The position numbers and the translations under genes were made by a program. A stretch of DNA of 64,000 bases from Gibbsiella quercinecans (GTDB lineage: Bacteria; Pseudomonadota; Gammaproteobacteria; Enterobacterales; Enterobacteriaceae): positions 1,240,001 through 1,304,000 of the forward strand of contig NZ_CP014136.1 of the NCBI RefSeq assembly GCF_002291425.1, given 5' to 3'. Of the stretch, positions 48,061-56,093 are shown in pieces. Position 1 is the stretch's first letter, and each line of letters opens with the position of its first letter. Under the pieces are notes generated by a model, which saw only the letters and a list, made by a program, of their open reading frames with translations, was not told where the DNA came from and did not search any database.

Positions 48061-48385
48061 AATCCCATAATAACCAGAATAATTATGCGCATATTCGCGT
48101 GCTCGGCAACTTGATAGGATAAATAAACCTGATTGAAACGAAGAAACCAAGTCTAATCAATACATAACGAACATCAACTTTTGTTTAACAGAATCATCCT
48201 AACCGCAGCGTAATGTATTGTCATTCAGTTCACCGCGCATCATTGCGCCAATAAGACACCACGCCGCTCATCCAGAGCCGCGGGTAAAGCCAAACAGCCA
48301 AACACAATCTCGCCGTGACAAAAAAAAGCCACGGTGCTGGAGTGATCGTAACGCCCCACGCGAAAGTGGGGCGGGAAGCATACTA
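48061..48385. other. Region upstream of the GGDEF gene
   Basis: 325 bp, no gene. Near 48352-48373 the stem CGCCCCAC / GTGGGGCG (loop GCGAAA) follows the flavoprotein gene on the minus strand and could be its 3' end; there is no T-run. The part next to 48060 is AT-rich and should hold the GGDEF promoter. Confidence 0.45.
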
Positions 48386-48937
48386 TTAGGCCAGTTTTGC
48401 GGCTACCGCCGCAATGCGCTGCCCATATAGCGTAGCGGTTTCCAAATCGCCGGTCAGCATTTCATCCACACTGGCATCCGCCGGGGTTTGCGCCAGCAGG
48501 CCAACCGAGCCCCCCAGGTTGTTGACGTCGGTACGCTGCGCCGCCTTGGTATTAGCCGGCAGCAGCCCCAGGCTGACCCACAGCCCACCGTGCTGTGAAG
48601 CCAGCGTCTGCAGCGCAATCAGCGTCACCTGCTTATCACCGTTCAAACTGGCGCTGTTGGTAAAGCCGCCGAACACTTTATCTTTCCACTTACCGGCAAA
48701 CCAGGCTTTGGAACTGGCATCGGCAAACTTCTTGAATTGCCACGACGGGCCGCCCATATACGTTGGCGAGCCGAAAATAATGGCATCGGCTTCATCCAGC
48801 GTTTGCCAGGCCTGTTCACTGATGTTGCCTTCCGGATCGATGGCGATCAGTTCAGCACCCGCGCCCTCTGCCACCGTTTTTGCCAGACGTTCCGTGTGGC
48901 CGTAGCCGGAATGATAAATAACCACAGTCTTAGCCAT
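48386..48937 (-). CDS. WrbA-like flavodoxin-fold NAD(P)H:quinone reductase
   Basis: 183 residues, flavodoxin fold. FMN phosphate loop VIYHSGYGHTERLAKTVAEG at residue 6, second loop FGSPTYMGGPSWQFKKFADAS near residue 55, third segment ALQTLASQHGGLWVSLG near residue 108. Slightly shorter than WrbA (198) and without its longer insertion; could equally be called an FMN reductase. Likely two-electron quinone reduction in the cytoplasm. Single gene, an ERIC-like remnant lies 71 bp upstream of its start. Confidence 0.88.
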   Translation of the reverse strand: MAKTVVIYHSGYGHTERLAKTVAEGAGAELIAIDPEGNISEQAWQTLDEADAIIFGSPTYMGGPSWQFKKFADASSKAWFAGKWKDKVFGGFTNSASLNGDKQVTLIALQTLASQHGGLWVSLGLLPANTKAAQRTDVNNLGGSVGLLAQTPADASVDEMLTGDLETATLYGQRIAAVAAKLA

Positions 48938-49007
48938 AATATACTCCTGAAGTTGAATTACCGCAGCGGGCGCATGGCCCGCTATCGAGTGGGTTCTCTA
49001 CCCTAAA

Positions 49008-49065
49008 TAATTCGAGTTACAGGCCAACAATGCCAACACACCTACAACTTGAAGTATGACGGGTA
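49008..49065. repeat. Short ERIC-like palindromic remnant, copy B
   Basis: Begins TAATTCGAGTTACAGGCCAA and ends CAACTTGAAGTATGACGGGT. Same ends as copy A at 2158-2209 but 6 bp longer in the middle. The ends pair imperfectly (TTCGAGTT-ACAGG against CCTACAACTTGAA). Lies upstream of the flavoprotein gene. Confidence 0.6.
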
Positions 49066-49171
49066 CCTAATAATCTAGTGCGTTCCGCCCTTGGGTAACA
49101 GCAATTCATCGGGCTCAATGATAAAAAGTGCCCTTCGGCCTGCTGGCTCTGCGGCTCACCGCAGTAATGGG

Positions 49172-49198
49172 TAAAAAAAATCCCGCTCGCGGCGGGAT
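49172..49198 (-). terminator. Minus-strand intrinsic terminator
   Basis: Read on the minus strand: ATCCCGC-CGCGA-GCGGGAT followed by TTTTTTTT. The stem is perfect (7 bp). It implies a minus-strand transcript from the 49.2-49.5 kb segment for which I see no good gene. Confidence 0.8.
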
Positions 49199-49203
49199 AA
49201 AGG

Positions 49204-49509
49204 ATGGGAATGAATAATACGCTACAGGAAGGAATAAGGAGTAACACACAACATCATCGGGTAGGACTACCCTACCAAGGTGAGTGTATAGATTTGTCAT
49301 CATCAGGTAAGTTTGCCTGGCCAGATGTAACCTTGAATTCAAACGCGACAAACAGCAGCCCAACCACGTTTTTTAGCCGGGATGAGGTTATTCCTATTTC
49401 AATTAGCAAGCAGGAGGAGTTCTTGTGCAGCCAGAGGCCAGAAGATATTCTGCAATGGTCGCATCCGGGCCCGCAATGCCCTTTTGTGACCACCTTTGTA
49501 ACGTTTTAG
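49204..49509 (+). CDS. Hypothetical small ORF (low support)
   Basis: 101 codons from ATG 49204 (or 49210), ending 11 bp before a strong plus-strand terminator, which is its main support. No recognisable domain; the composition (SSSGKFAWPDVTLNSNATNSS) is polar. The ribosome site is poor, being too close to the ATG. Inside it GGGTAG-GA-CTACCC (49259-49272) forms a hairpin. The transcript may instead be a non-coding RNA. A minus-strand transcript ending at 49172 would overlap it. Confidence 0.22.
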   Translation: MGMNNTLQEGIRSNTQHHRVGLPYQGECIDLSSSGKFAWPDVTLNSNATNSSPTTFFSRDEVIPISISKQEEFLCSQRPEDILQWSHPGPQCPFVTTFVTF

Positions 49510-49520
49510 CTAAGCATTTC

Positions 49521-49546
49521 GCCGCCTGATAACAGGCGGCTTTTTT
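49521..49546 (+). terminator. Plus-strand intrinsic terminator
   Basis: Perfect stem GCCGCCTG / CAGGCGGC, loop ATAA, then TTTTTT. One of the best terminators in the window, yet no recognised gene precedes it. Confidence 0.92.
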
Positions 49547-49560
49547 CATGCCCGGATACA

Positions 49561-49586
49561 ATATAAAACCCCGGCCATGGCCGGGG
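49561..49586 (-). terminator. Minus-strand terminator of the 65-residue gene
   Basis: Palindrome CCCCGGCC-AT-GGCCGGGG; on the minus strand it runs into TTTTATAT. It lies 165 bp beyond the stop of the gene at 49751-49948. Confidence 0.75.
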
Positions 49587-49750
49587 TGAGGCGCTACATC
49601 GGTTACCATGTGCAATAATACAACGGTGAACGTCGGCAATAATGACAAGCAATCATAACGATAAAAAAACTAAAAATTCATCCGATTGCCATATTTAGAT
49701 AATAAAAAATATTGCGCATGGTTAAGATGCAGATATTTAAATGGAATTAA

Positions 49751-49948
49751 TTAACCATATAAACATGGGAAAACTTTAGGTAAATCAGAGCTTGCCAGCC
49801 TGACTTCACTTTCCGGGTGGATATTGTAAGATCCATCCCCCCATTTAACGCCATATTGGGAAGCACTTTCAGAGCGTATCACGTTAATAACCTGGCCTTT
49901 CTTATTCTCTGAAATAAGCTTAACGATACTGCCAACAGGATATTTCAT
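49751..49948 (-). CDS. Hypothetical small protein with SH3-like pattern
   Basis: 65 residues. A strong GGAGG lies 7 bp upstream of the ATG. The sequence MKYPVGSIVKLISENKKGQV then SASQYGVKWGDGSYNIHPES alternates hydrophobic residues and glycines like a small SH3-type barrel (compare KOW or DUF4926-like proteins); this is only a pattern match. No signal peptide or membrane segment. AT-rich compared with the housekeeping genes. Followed by 165 bp of AT-rich sequence and a minus-strand terminator. Confidence 0.65.
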   Translation of the reverse strand: MKYPVGSIVKLISENKKGQVINVIRSESASQYGVKWGDGSYNIHPESEVRLASSDLPKVFPCLYG

Positions 49949-50052
49949 ACATAAACCTCCAAATAGTGTTGCAAAGCTATCAAGGGATTAAGAAATACCG
50001 ACAACGGCACTACCACCGCGAACCTAAGCGCAGTAGCGCCCGGCCACGGTCT

Positions 50053-50080
50053 AAAAAATATATTAACGCTGGCGGGCGTT
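50053..50080 (-). terminator. Minus-strand terminator after the small-gene cluster
   Basis: On the minus strand AACGC-CCGCCA-GCGTT is followed by AATATATTTTTT. A short stem, but with a good U-rich tail, 46 bp after the gene at 50126-50353. Confidence 0.6.
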
Positions 50081-50125
50081 GTCAACTCCAGGGAAATAGA
50101 ATTTAATTAATTTAAAATCAATCAA

Positions 50126-50353
50126 TTACATAATTTCCGTGATCCAGTTAACGCTTAATATTTCGTCTTCCCGGCGGTTCCTGGCGGCAATGACCGCCCC
50201 ACCCCGGCCAAATGTACGCAAAACATCTGTATCGCCGTTGCACTGACAATATGCCGCACAGCGGCCGGATCTTAAGCAACGATATGAACCCGGCTGCGAC
50301 AGTTGCTTACCACACCGGCAACCCACGCGCCAGCCGCAAACCATAGGGAACAC
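50126..50353 (-). CDS. Hypothetical cysteine-rich small protein
   Basis: 75 codons. The first half has seven Cys (CGWRVGCRCGKQLSQPGSY, then RCLRSGRCAAYCQC), enough for a zinc ribbon or knuckles; the second half is DTDVLRTFGRGGAVIAARNR. No homologue recognised. Starts 12 bp after the stop of the 30-residue membrane peptide gene, so the two are probably co-transcribed; the ribosome site (CCAGG) is weak. A terminator lies downstream. Could be a chance frame. Confidence 0.4.
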   Translation of the reverse strand: MFPMVCGWRVGCRCGKQLSQPGSYRCLRSGRCAAYCQCNGDTDVLRTFGRGGAVIAARNRREDEILSVNWITEIM

Positions 50354-50365
50354 ATCAACCTGGAC

Positions 50366-50458
50366 TCACCCCCAGGGGAAGGGCGAAGAGCCGCTCAGAT
50401 AGGATATAACCCCAACAAACACGACCAACACCACCAGAGTAATAAAAAATAATCTCAC
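50366..50458 (-). CDS. Possible 30-residue membrane peptide (GTG start)
   Basis: A GTG start at 50458 preceded by AGGTTGGAGAAC. The reading frame MRLFFITLVVLVVFVGVISY then LSGSSPFPWG is one transmembrane helix with a positive N-terminus, like many small enteric membrane proteins. It begins 19 bp after the YdcA-like gene and ends 12 bp before the Cys-rich ORF, consistent with a minus-strand operon. Too short for confident recognition. Confidence 0.45.
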   Translation of the reverse strand: MRLFFITLVVLVVFVGVISYLSGSSPFPWG

Positions 50459-50477
50459 GTTCTCCAACCTTTTCGGC

Positions 50478-50651
50478 CTAACGGCACATTTTTTTCGACT
50501 TGCTGATTGAACCATCATGACAAACAAATTTCCCACCCGCACAGTGGGATATGCCGCCTTTTTTACCGGAACACGGCGTATTAGCAGCGGCCGCCGCCAG
50601 CGTGAAAAGTGACATAAGTGACAAACAAAACACGAAAACGATTTTTTTCAT
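50478..50651 (-). CDS. ydcA: YdcA-family small secreted protein
   Basis: 57 residues from ATG 50651 (AGGAG 5 bp upstream); the longer frame to 50687 is rejected. Signal peptide [20 protein letters not shown] with cleavage near AAAAA-NTP. The mature part is about 30 residues with four Cys: [30 protein letters not shown], almost the same as E. coli YdcA (PCSGSKGGISHC...GGKFVCNDGSISASKKTC). Two disulfides are expected in the periplasm. Function unknown. First gene of a possible three-gene small-ORF operon. Confidence 0.88.
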   Translation of the reverse strand: MKKIVFVFCLSLMSLFTLAAAAANTPCSGKKGGISHCAGGKFVCHDGSISKSKKMCR

Positions 50652-51075
50652 CTGGGCTCCTGCGAATCGCGCCAGCGATCTTCTCACGCATCACTTGCGA
50701 TAGCTATACCAAAATGCCCCGCAGCCGATCAAGAGCGACCACGGAAAAAACCATGTTAATTCATTAAGATAATTAATATCACCAGGGTGAGCTCCAGCCA
50801 GCGCTAACCCCATAGTTCGGTTACGCAAGTAGGGCTAACTCCCCCCAGCGTTCAATAAAAGCCCACCTGGAAAATTCACTGGACAAAAACAAAAAAATAA
50901 TCTTATTTCATTATATTATAATCCTATACAAATACCGCCATTCATATCAAAATAACTTAAGGGAAAGGCTAAATTGAGCCAGATCAATTCAGGCCCGACT
51001 TTCATTTGATTAGCAAGCATTCAAATATCTATAGTATTTTTAAAAATTTAGTACAATACAAAAAAGGAATAATCC
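50652..51075 (+). promoter_or_regulatory. gldA promoter region with FNR-like box
   Basis: 424 bp between divergent ydcA and gldA. For gldA, TTGATT (51006-51011) and TATAGT (51030-51035) are 18 bp apart. TTGAG-CCAG-ATCAA at 50974-50987 matches the FNR consensus TTGAT-N4-ATCAA at 9 of 10 positions; its centre is about 61.5 bp upstream of the expected start (near 51042), a standard class I activator position. For ydcA a TATAGC lies at about 50702-50707 on the minus strand. The rest is AT-rich with no gene. Confidence 0.68.
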
Positions 51076-52179
51076 GTGTCCAATCACCGCTCAATATCAT
51101 CCCCAAAGAAATTTATCATCGCAAAAGATCTCATGCTGGATCCCAGTGCATATATTCATGACTTCGGTAATAAAGCGCTTATTGTTTGCGACGTTTTCTT
51201 TCTGGATACCGTCAACTCAACGACTAAATTCAACCTGCAAAAAAACAATGTCGGCAGCGTTATAGAAAAATTCGCGGGTGAATGTACACAGAAAGAAGTC
51301 GATCGCCTGTGTGAAATACGAGAAAAAAATAGTTGTGATGTTATTGTCGGCATCGGCGGCGGGAAAACACTGGATGCAGCAAAAGCCGTTGCTTACCAAC
51401 ATAAAAAACCCGTCATCATCGTTCCAACCATCGCTTCCACTGATGCCCCATGCACCGCCCTGTCCGTGCTATATAAAGAAAACGGTGAATTTGATAAATA
51501 TCTGTTCCTGCCGGAAAACCCGGATGCCGTATTAGCCGATCCAAACGTATTGGTTAAAGCGCCGGCGCGCTTTTTCTCTGCCGGCATCGGCGACGCGTTG
51601 GCCACCTACTTTGAAGCCCGCGCCTGCTACAACGCCGATGGCCTGAACCTGATCCTGAGAAAACCGTCCGCGACCGGCCTGGCTATCTCCAAGCTGTGCT
51701 TTGATCTGCTGAAAGCCAACGTCGAGCAGGCGATGATCTCCGTGGAAAATAAAGTCAGCTCGCCGGCTTTCGAAGCCTGCCTGGAAGCCACCATCTACGC
51801 CAGCGGCGTGGGCGCTGAATCCGGCGGCCTGGCCGCGGCCCATGCGGTGAACAACGGTATGTCCGTGGTGCCGGAATTACACCGGGCTCAGCACGGCGAA
51901 AAAGTGGTGTTCGGTCTGTTAACCCAGCTGGTGCTGGAAAACACGCCGAAAGAAGAGCTGGAAGAAGTCATTAATATCATCAAAATCGCCAAACTGCCGC
52001 TGTGCCTGGAAGACTTCGGCCTGACGGAATGGAAAGAAGCAGAGTGGCGTGCCGTTGCTGAAGTGGCCTGCGCCGAAGGCGACACCATGGGTAACATGGT
52101 AAGAAAAGTCACGGCGAACGATGTCTATGATGCGATGAAAGTGGCTGACTCACTGGGTAAATATTATCGCGATAAATAA
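51076..52179 (+). CDS. gldA: Glycerol dehydrogenase GldA (GTG start)
   Basis: 367 residues, iron-containing-type polyol dehydrogenase that interconverts glycerol and dihydroxyacetone with NAD. Start is GTG at 51076 with AAGGA 7 bp upstream. NAD-binding VIVGIGGGKTLDAAKAVAYQ near residue 92; metal ligands in SAGIGDALATYFEA (Asp), AAAHAVNNG (His) and LHRAQHGEKVVFGL (His). The first 400 bp of the gene are clearly AT-richer than the rest. Not linked to a dha operon here. Followed by a bidirectional terminator. Confidence 0.95.
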   Translation: MSNHRSISSPKKFIIAKDLMLDPSAYIHDFGNKALIVCDVFFLDTVNSTTKFNLQKNNVGSVIEKFAGECTQKEVDRLCEIREKNSCDVIVGIGGGKTLDAAKAVAYQHKKPVIIVPTIASTDAPCTALSVLYKENGEFDKYLFLPENPDAVLADPNVLVKAPARFFSAGIGDALATYFEARACYNADGLNLILRKPSATGLAISKLCFDLLKANVEQAMISVENKVSSPAFEACLEATIYASGVGAESGGLAAAHAVNNGMSVVPELHRAQHGEKVVFGLLTQLVLENTPKEELEEVINIIKIAKLPLCLEDFGLTEWKEAEWRAVAEVACAEGDTMGNMVRKVTANDVYDAMKVADSLGKYYRDK

Positions 52180-52210
52180 ACCGCCAAATACCTGAACCGG
52201 TTTACTACGC

Positions 52211-52234
52211 AAAAGCGGCCCTACGGCCGCTTTT
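52211..52234. terminator. Bidirectional terminator between gldA and the Dabb gene
   Basis: Perfect stem AAAAGCGGCC / GGCCGCTTTT, loop CTAC, followed by CTATTT; between convergent genes. Confidence 0.93.
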
Positions 52235-52254
52235 CTATTTATTCTTGCCCCTTC

Positions 52255-52569
52255 TTAACTCACGCTGCTCGGCAATACCGGGTAATCAAAGACGATAATA
52301 TCGCTCAGCAATGGCCGGAAGATCGCTTTTAAGGCATCGTGCTGCGGGTGCGGTAAATAGCGTTCACGCGTCTGCTCATCGCGGAAAGTCATCATCACAC
52401 AGTGGCTAAAGCCGGCATTTTTCCCTTCAGGGCTGTCATTGTTGCCCCACTCAACGGCCAACACCCCGTCGATATGCTCGGGCATATGCAAAAACGCCTG
52501 TTTTAGCCTTTCGATTTCGCTCGCTGGGGCATCATCCTTAAAGGTAATCAACAAAATATGGCGTATCAT
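52255..52569 (-). CDS. Dabb (stress-responsive alpha/beta barrel) family protein
   Basis: 104 residues, full length for a dimeric Dabb domain. Begins MIRHILLITFKDDAPASEIE, has VEWGNNDSPEGKNAGFSHCVMMTF and the HPQHDALKAIFRPLLSDIIVFDY end that carries the conserved HPxH. Function in bacteria unknown; some relatives are small-molecule cyclases or stress proteins. Its start is 63 bp downstream of the ABC ATPase stop, so it may be the tail of that operon. Confidence 0.87.
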   Translation of the reverse strand: MIRHILLITFKDDAPASEIERLKQAFLHMPEHIDGVLAVEWGNNDSPEGKNAGFSHCVMMTFRDEQTRERYLPHPQHDALKAIFRPLLSDIIVFDYPVLPSSVS

Positions 52570-52632
52570 CTATAAACTCCTATCGCAATTCCCTGTGCCA
52601 AGGATACGCCGTTGTGAACGGCGTTTCATCCC

Positions 52633-54237
52633 TCACCCCACGTGCGCGGCCTCAGCCAATTTCTCCTGCAACCAGCCAGCGCGCATCTCCGGCACCGAGT
52701 GCAGTAAGGTGTAAGTGTAATTATCCAGTGGCGGTGTGAACACCCGATCCAGTTCCCCCCGGCGCACGATATCGCCGTGGCGTAGCACAATCACCTCATC
52801 GGCAATCGCCCGCACCACGTTCAGATCGTGAGTGATAAACAGCAAAGCAATGCCCGTTTCCTGCTGAATGGATTTCAACAGCGCCAGCACATCGCGCCCA
52901 ACCAGTGGATCCAACGCGGAAGTGGGCTCATCACAGACGATCACCTGCGGCTCAACGGCCAGAGCGCGGGCGATACACACACGCTGTTTTTGCCCGCCGG
53001 AAAGGTGGCTGGGATAACGTTCAGCCAATTCGGCAGGCAAGCCAACCTGTTGCAACAGGCGGTGGATACGCGCCCGGCGCTCATCGGCAGGCAGCGCCGT
53101 CAGGCACTGCATCGAACGTTCAATTTGCTGGCCAATGGTCAAACACGGATTCAGGGCCGTATCTGGGTGCTGATGGATCATCTGTATCGCGCCAAGCTGC
53201 TGCCGGCTACGCTTCGCCAGCGTGGCCGGCAGTGGCTTCCCTTCCAGCGTAACCGCCCCATGCTGCGCCGTCGCCAGGCCGCAGATCACCCGGCCGATCG
53301 TCGACTTACCCGCGCCGGATTCACCGATCAGCGCCAGCGTGCGCCCACGCCCGAGCGCCAGCGAGATATCTTGCAAGATCGGCTGCTGGTTGTACTGCAA
53401 CGACACATCCTTCACTTCCAACACCGGCGCGGCGGCCGGGCGCGGCACGTGAACATCGCCATAAGTATGCAGCAGCTCACGCGTATAGGCCGCTTGCGGC
53501 GCGGCCAACAGCGCAGCGGTACTCCCCACTTCAACCTGCTTACCGTAGCGCAGTACCATAATCCGCTGGGAGACCTGCGTCACCACCGCCAGATCGTGGC
53601 TGATATAAATCGCCGCCACGCCGTTTTGGCGGATCACCGCATCAATGGCGCGCAGCACTTCAAGCTGAGTGGTAACATCCAGCGCGGTGGTCGGTTCGTC
53701 AAAAATGATCAGATCCGGCCCGGCGCAGATGCTCATGGCGATCATCGCGCGCTGCAGCTGGCCGCCGGAAACCTGGTGCGGATAACGGTGGAAGAAGACT
53801 GCCGGCTCCGGCAGCAACAGTTGCTCAAACAGCGTGATGGCGCGCGCTACCGTCTGTTGGCGGTTGAATACGCCGTGGCGCAGCGCGCTTTCAATCACCT
53901 GCTCGCCAATCTTTTTCGCCGGGTTAAACGCCGCCGAGGCTGACTGCGCTACATAGGCGATTCGGCTGCCGCGCAGTTTGCGCAGTTGGCGCTCTGGCAT
54001 TCTCGCCATATCCCGGCCCTCAAACAGAATGCGCCCGCCAGTGATGTTCATCCCCTGGCGGCAGTGGCCCAGGATCGCCTGGCCAATGGTCGATTTGCCG
54101 GCGCCGGATTCGCCAATCAGCCCCAGCACCTGCCCCTTGTTCAGGGTGAACGAAATGTTGTCTACCAGTACGGCATCGCCCGCGCAAACCTGCAGTTGAT
54201 CAACCTGCAGCAAGGGGAAAGAAGAAAGTGTGCTCAT
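52633..54237 (-). CDS. Dual ATP-binding protein of a peptide/opine/nickel-type ABC importer
   Basis: 534 residues with two complete ABC domains in one chain (DppD-DppF or GsiA arrangement). Domain 1: Walker [16 protein letters not shown] near residue 38, signature [15 protein letters not shown] near residue 155. Domain 2: Walker [19 protein letters not shown] near residue 305, signature [15 protein letters not shown] near residue 420, Walker [17 protein letters not shown]. Both sites look intact. Last of four transporter genes; 9 bp after the second permease. Substrate inferred from the neighbouring mmuM. Confidence 0.94.
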   Translation of the reverse strand: MSTLSSFPLLQVDQLQVCAGDAVLVDNISFTLNKGQVLGLIGESGAGKSTIGQAILGHCRQGMNITGGRILFEGRDMARMPERQLRKLRGSRIAYVAQSASAAFNPAKKIGEQVIESALRHGVFNRQQTVARAITLFEQLLLPEPAVFFHRYPHQVSGGQLQRAMIAMSICAGPDLIIFDEPTTALDVTTQLEVLRAIDAVIRQNGVAAIYISHDLAVVTQVSQRIMVLRYGKQVEVGSTAALLAAPQAAYTRELLHTYGDVHVPRPAAAPVLEVKDVSLQYNQQPILQDISLALGRGRTLALIGESGAGKSTIGRVICGLATAQHGAVTLEGKPLPATLAKRSRQQLGAIQMIHQHPDTALNPCLTIGQQIERSMQCLTALPADERRARIHRLLQQVGLPAELAERYPSHLSGGQKQRVCIARALAVEPQVIVCDEPTSALDPLVGRDVLALLKSIQQETGIALLFITHDLNVVRAIADEVIVLRHGDIVRRGELDRVFTPPLDNYTYTLLHSVPEMRAGWLQEKLAEAAHVG

Positions 54238-54246
54238 CGCGGGCTC

Positions 54247-55050
54247 CTACCAACTGCGGCTATGGCGGCTAAGCAACCAGTCCGCCACGCTGTTCAAACA
54301 AATGGCCAGCAGCGCAATGGCCGCACCGGGTAGCAACGCCGCCCACACGCCGAATAAAATGCCGTCTTTATTATCCCGCGCCAGCCCGCCCCAATCCGCC
54401 GTCGGCGGCTGAATGCCCAGGCCAAGGAACGACAGCGAAGAAAGGAACAGCAGCACAAAAATAAAGCGCAGCGCAAATTCGGCGATCAAGGTAGTGAATG
54501 CGTTGGGCAAAATCTCGCGCCACAGGATCCAGCTCACCGAATCCCCACGCAGGCGCGCCACCTCGATAAACTCCTGCGAAGAAATGTCCACTGCCAGCGA
54601 ACGCGCCACGCGCAGCACGCGGGTGGATTCCAGCACGCCCAGCACCAGAATAATCATCGGGATGGTTTTCGGCAGCAGCGCCAACACCACTAACGCCAGA
54701 ATCAACGTTGGGATCGCCATTAAAATATCGTTAAGGCGTGAAATGAGCTGATCGACCCAGCCACGGCAGAAACCCGCCAGGAACCCCAGCAAGGTACCAA
54801 GAACGAACGCCAGCAGCGTGGCAAGCGCGCTGACGCCCAGCGACGTTTGCGTGCCCCATACCAGGCGGGAAAACAGATCGCGCCCAAGATTGTCGGTGCC
54901 TAACCAATACTGGGCCGATATGCCCTCCCAGGCGCCGCCGACAACCTGATCGGCGCTATAGGGCGCGATCCAAGGGGCGCAAAGCGCCACCAAAATAAAC
55001 AGCAGCATACCCAGCATGCCGGGAATAGCGGATAACTTCAGGCTAAACAT
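54247..55050 (-). CDS. ABC importer permease, DppC type
   Basis: 267 residues, five to six membrane helices. Begins MFSLKLSAIPGMLGMLLFIL, has the periplasmic LGTDNLGRDLFSRLVWGTQTSL common to DppC/OppC proteins near residue 51 and the EAA loop EVARLRGDSVSWILWREILPNA near residue 163. Pairs with the DppB-type permease upstream; 47 bp lie between them. Confidence 0.93.
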   Translation of the reverse strand: MFSLKLSAIPGMLGMLLFILVALCAPWIAPYSADQVVGGAWEGISAQYWLGTDNLGRDLFSRLVWGTQTSLGVSALATLLAFVLGTLLGFLAGFCRGWVDQLISRLNDILMAIPTLILALVVLALLPKTIPMIILVLGVLESTRVLRVARSLAVDISSQEFIEVARLRGDSVSWILWREILPNAFTTLIAEFALRFIFVLLFLSSLSFLGLGIQPPTADWGGLARDNKDGILFGVWAALLPGAAIALLAICLNSVADWLLSRHSRSW

Positions 55051-55097
55051 CCAAAGGTATTCCTTGTTTCTTAAACATATCGGGGCCGCCGATGCCC

Positions 55098-56087
55098 TTA
55101 ACGGCCATGCAGCAAGCGCGGGTTGGCAACCAGCGCCACCACGTCTGCCAGCAGATTCAGCAGAATGTAAATGGCCGCTAAAAGCAGCGCACAGTCCTGG
55201 ATCACCGGGATGTCACGCTTGCTGATACTGTCGACCATATACTGGCCAAGGCCGGGATAGACAAATACGTTCTCGACGATCACCACGCCCACCATCAGGT
55301 AGGCCAGGTTCAACACGATCACGTTAATGATCGGCCCCCAGGCGTTGGGCAACACGTGGCGAAATAGGATCGCAGAAGAAGAAAGCCCTTTCATCAAGGC
55401 GGTATCCACATAGGCGGCGTTCTGTGCATTCACCAGCGCCGCACGCGTCATATTACTCATATGCCCTAGCACCGCCAGGATCAACGTCAGGCACGGCAGC
55501 GCTATCGCCAGCAGCCGCTGGCCGAACGGCATGCCCTCAGAGATACTGCCGTTGCTCGGCAGCCAGAACAGCGTGATGGAAAAGACCAGTATCAGCAGGT
55601 AGCCAGAGAAAAACTCCGGCAGCGATACCGCTGTGCGGGTAAACAAGCTCAGAACCCGATCCGGCCAGCGGCCCTGGTAGCGGGCGCAAAGAAAGCCAAT
55701 CGCCAGCGACAGCGGCACCGCCACCAGCGCTGTGAAAAACGCCAGCGACAGGCTGTTGCCCAAGCGCTCAAGCAGCACCGGGCCAATCGCCTCGCGCGTG
55801 GTGAAACTGTGGCCGAAATCCCCTTGCAGCACGCCGGCAAGCCAGCTCAGATAGCGCTGCATGGCGGGTTGATCCAGCCCCAACTGTTGATTCAGGGCGG
55901 CCACCGCCTGTGGCGTGGCGGTCTGCCCGAGAATCGCAGTCGCCGCGCTGCCGGGCAACAGTTGAATGCCAGCAAAGATCAGCAGCGAAACCACCAGCAG
56001 CATCACCACACCGGCCAGCAAACGCTGGCCGATCAGCTTAAGCAGTACCAGGCGCAGGCCCCCATTTAATGTGGCTGAATTATCCAT
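55098..56087 (-). CDS. ABC importer permease, DppB type
   Basis: 329 residues, six membrane helices. The N-terminal LIGQRLLAGVVMLLVVSLLI and the long periplasmic loop with QLLPGSAATAILGQTATPQA are DppB-like. EAA-type loop AAYVDTALMKGLSSSAILFR near residue 220, C-terminal VVIVENVFVYPGLGQYMVDS. Its start is 6 bp after the binding-protein stop. Confidence 0.93.
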   Translation of the reverse strand: MDNSATLNGGLRLVLLKLIGQRLLAGVVMLLVVSLLIFAGIQLLPGSAATAILGQTATPQAVAALNQQLGLDQPAMQRYLSWLAGVLQGDFGHSFTTREAIGPVLLERLGNSLSLAFFTALVAVPLSLAIGFLCARYQGRWPDRVLSLFTRTAVSLPEFFSGYLLILVFSITLFWLPSNGSISEGMPFGQRLLAIALPCLTLILAVLGHMSNMTRAALVNAQNAAYVDTALMKGLSSSAILFRHVLPNAWGPIINVIVLNLAYLMVGVVIVENVFVYPGLGQYMVDSISKRDIPVIQDCALLLAAIYILLNLLADVVALVANPRLLHGR

Positions 56088-56093
56088 CGGCCG

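Noticed and set aside
49115-49363. 82-codon minus-strand ORF
   Set aside because: Runs straight through the minus-strand terminator at 49172-49198 and has no ribosome site.
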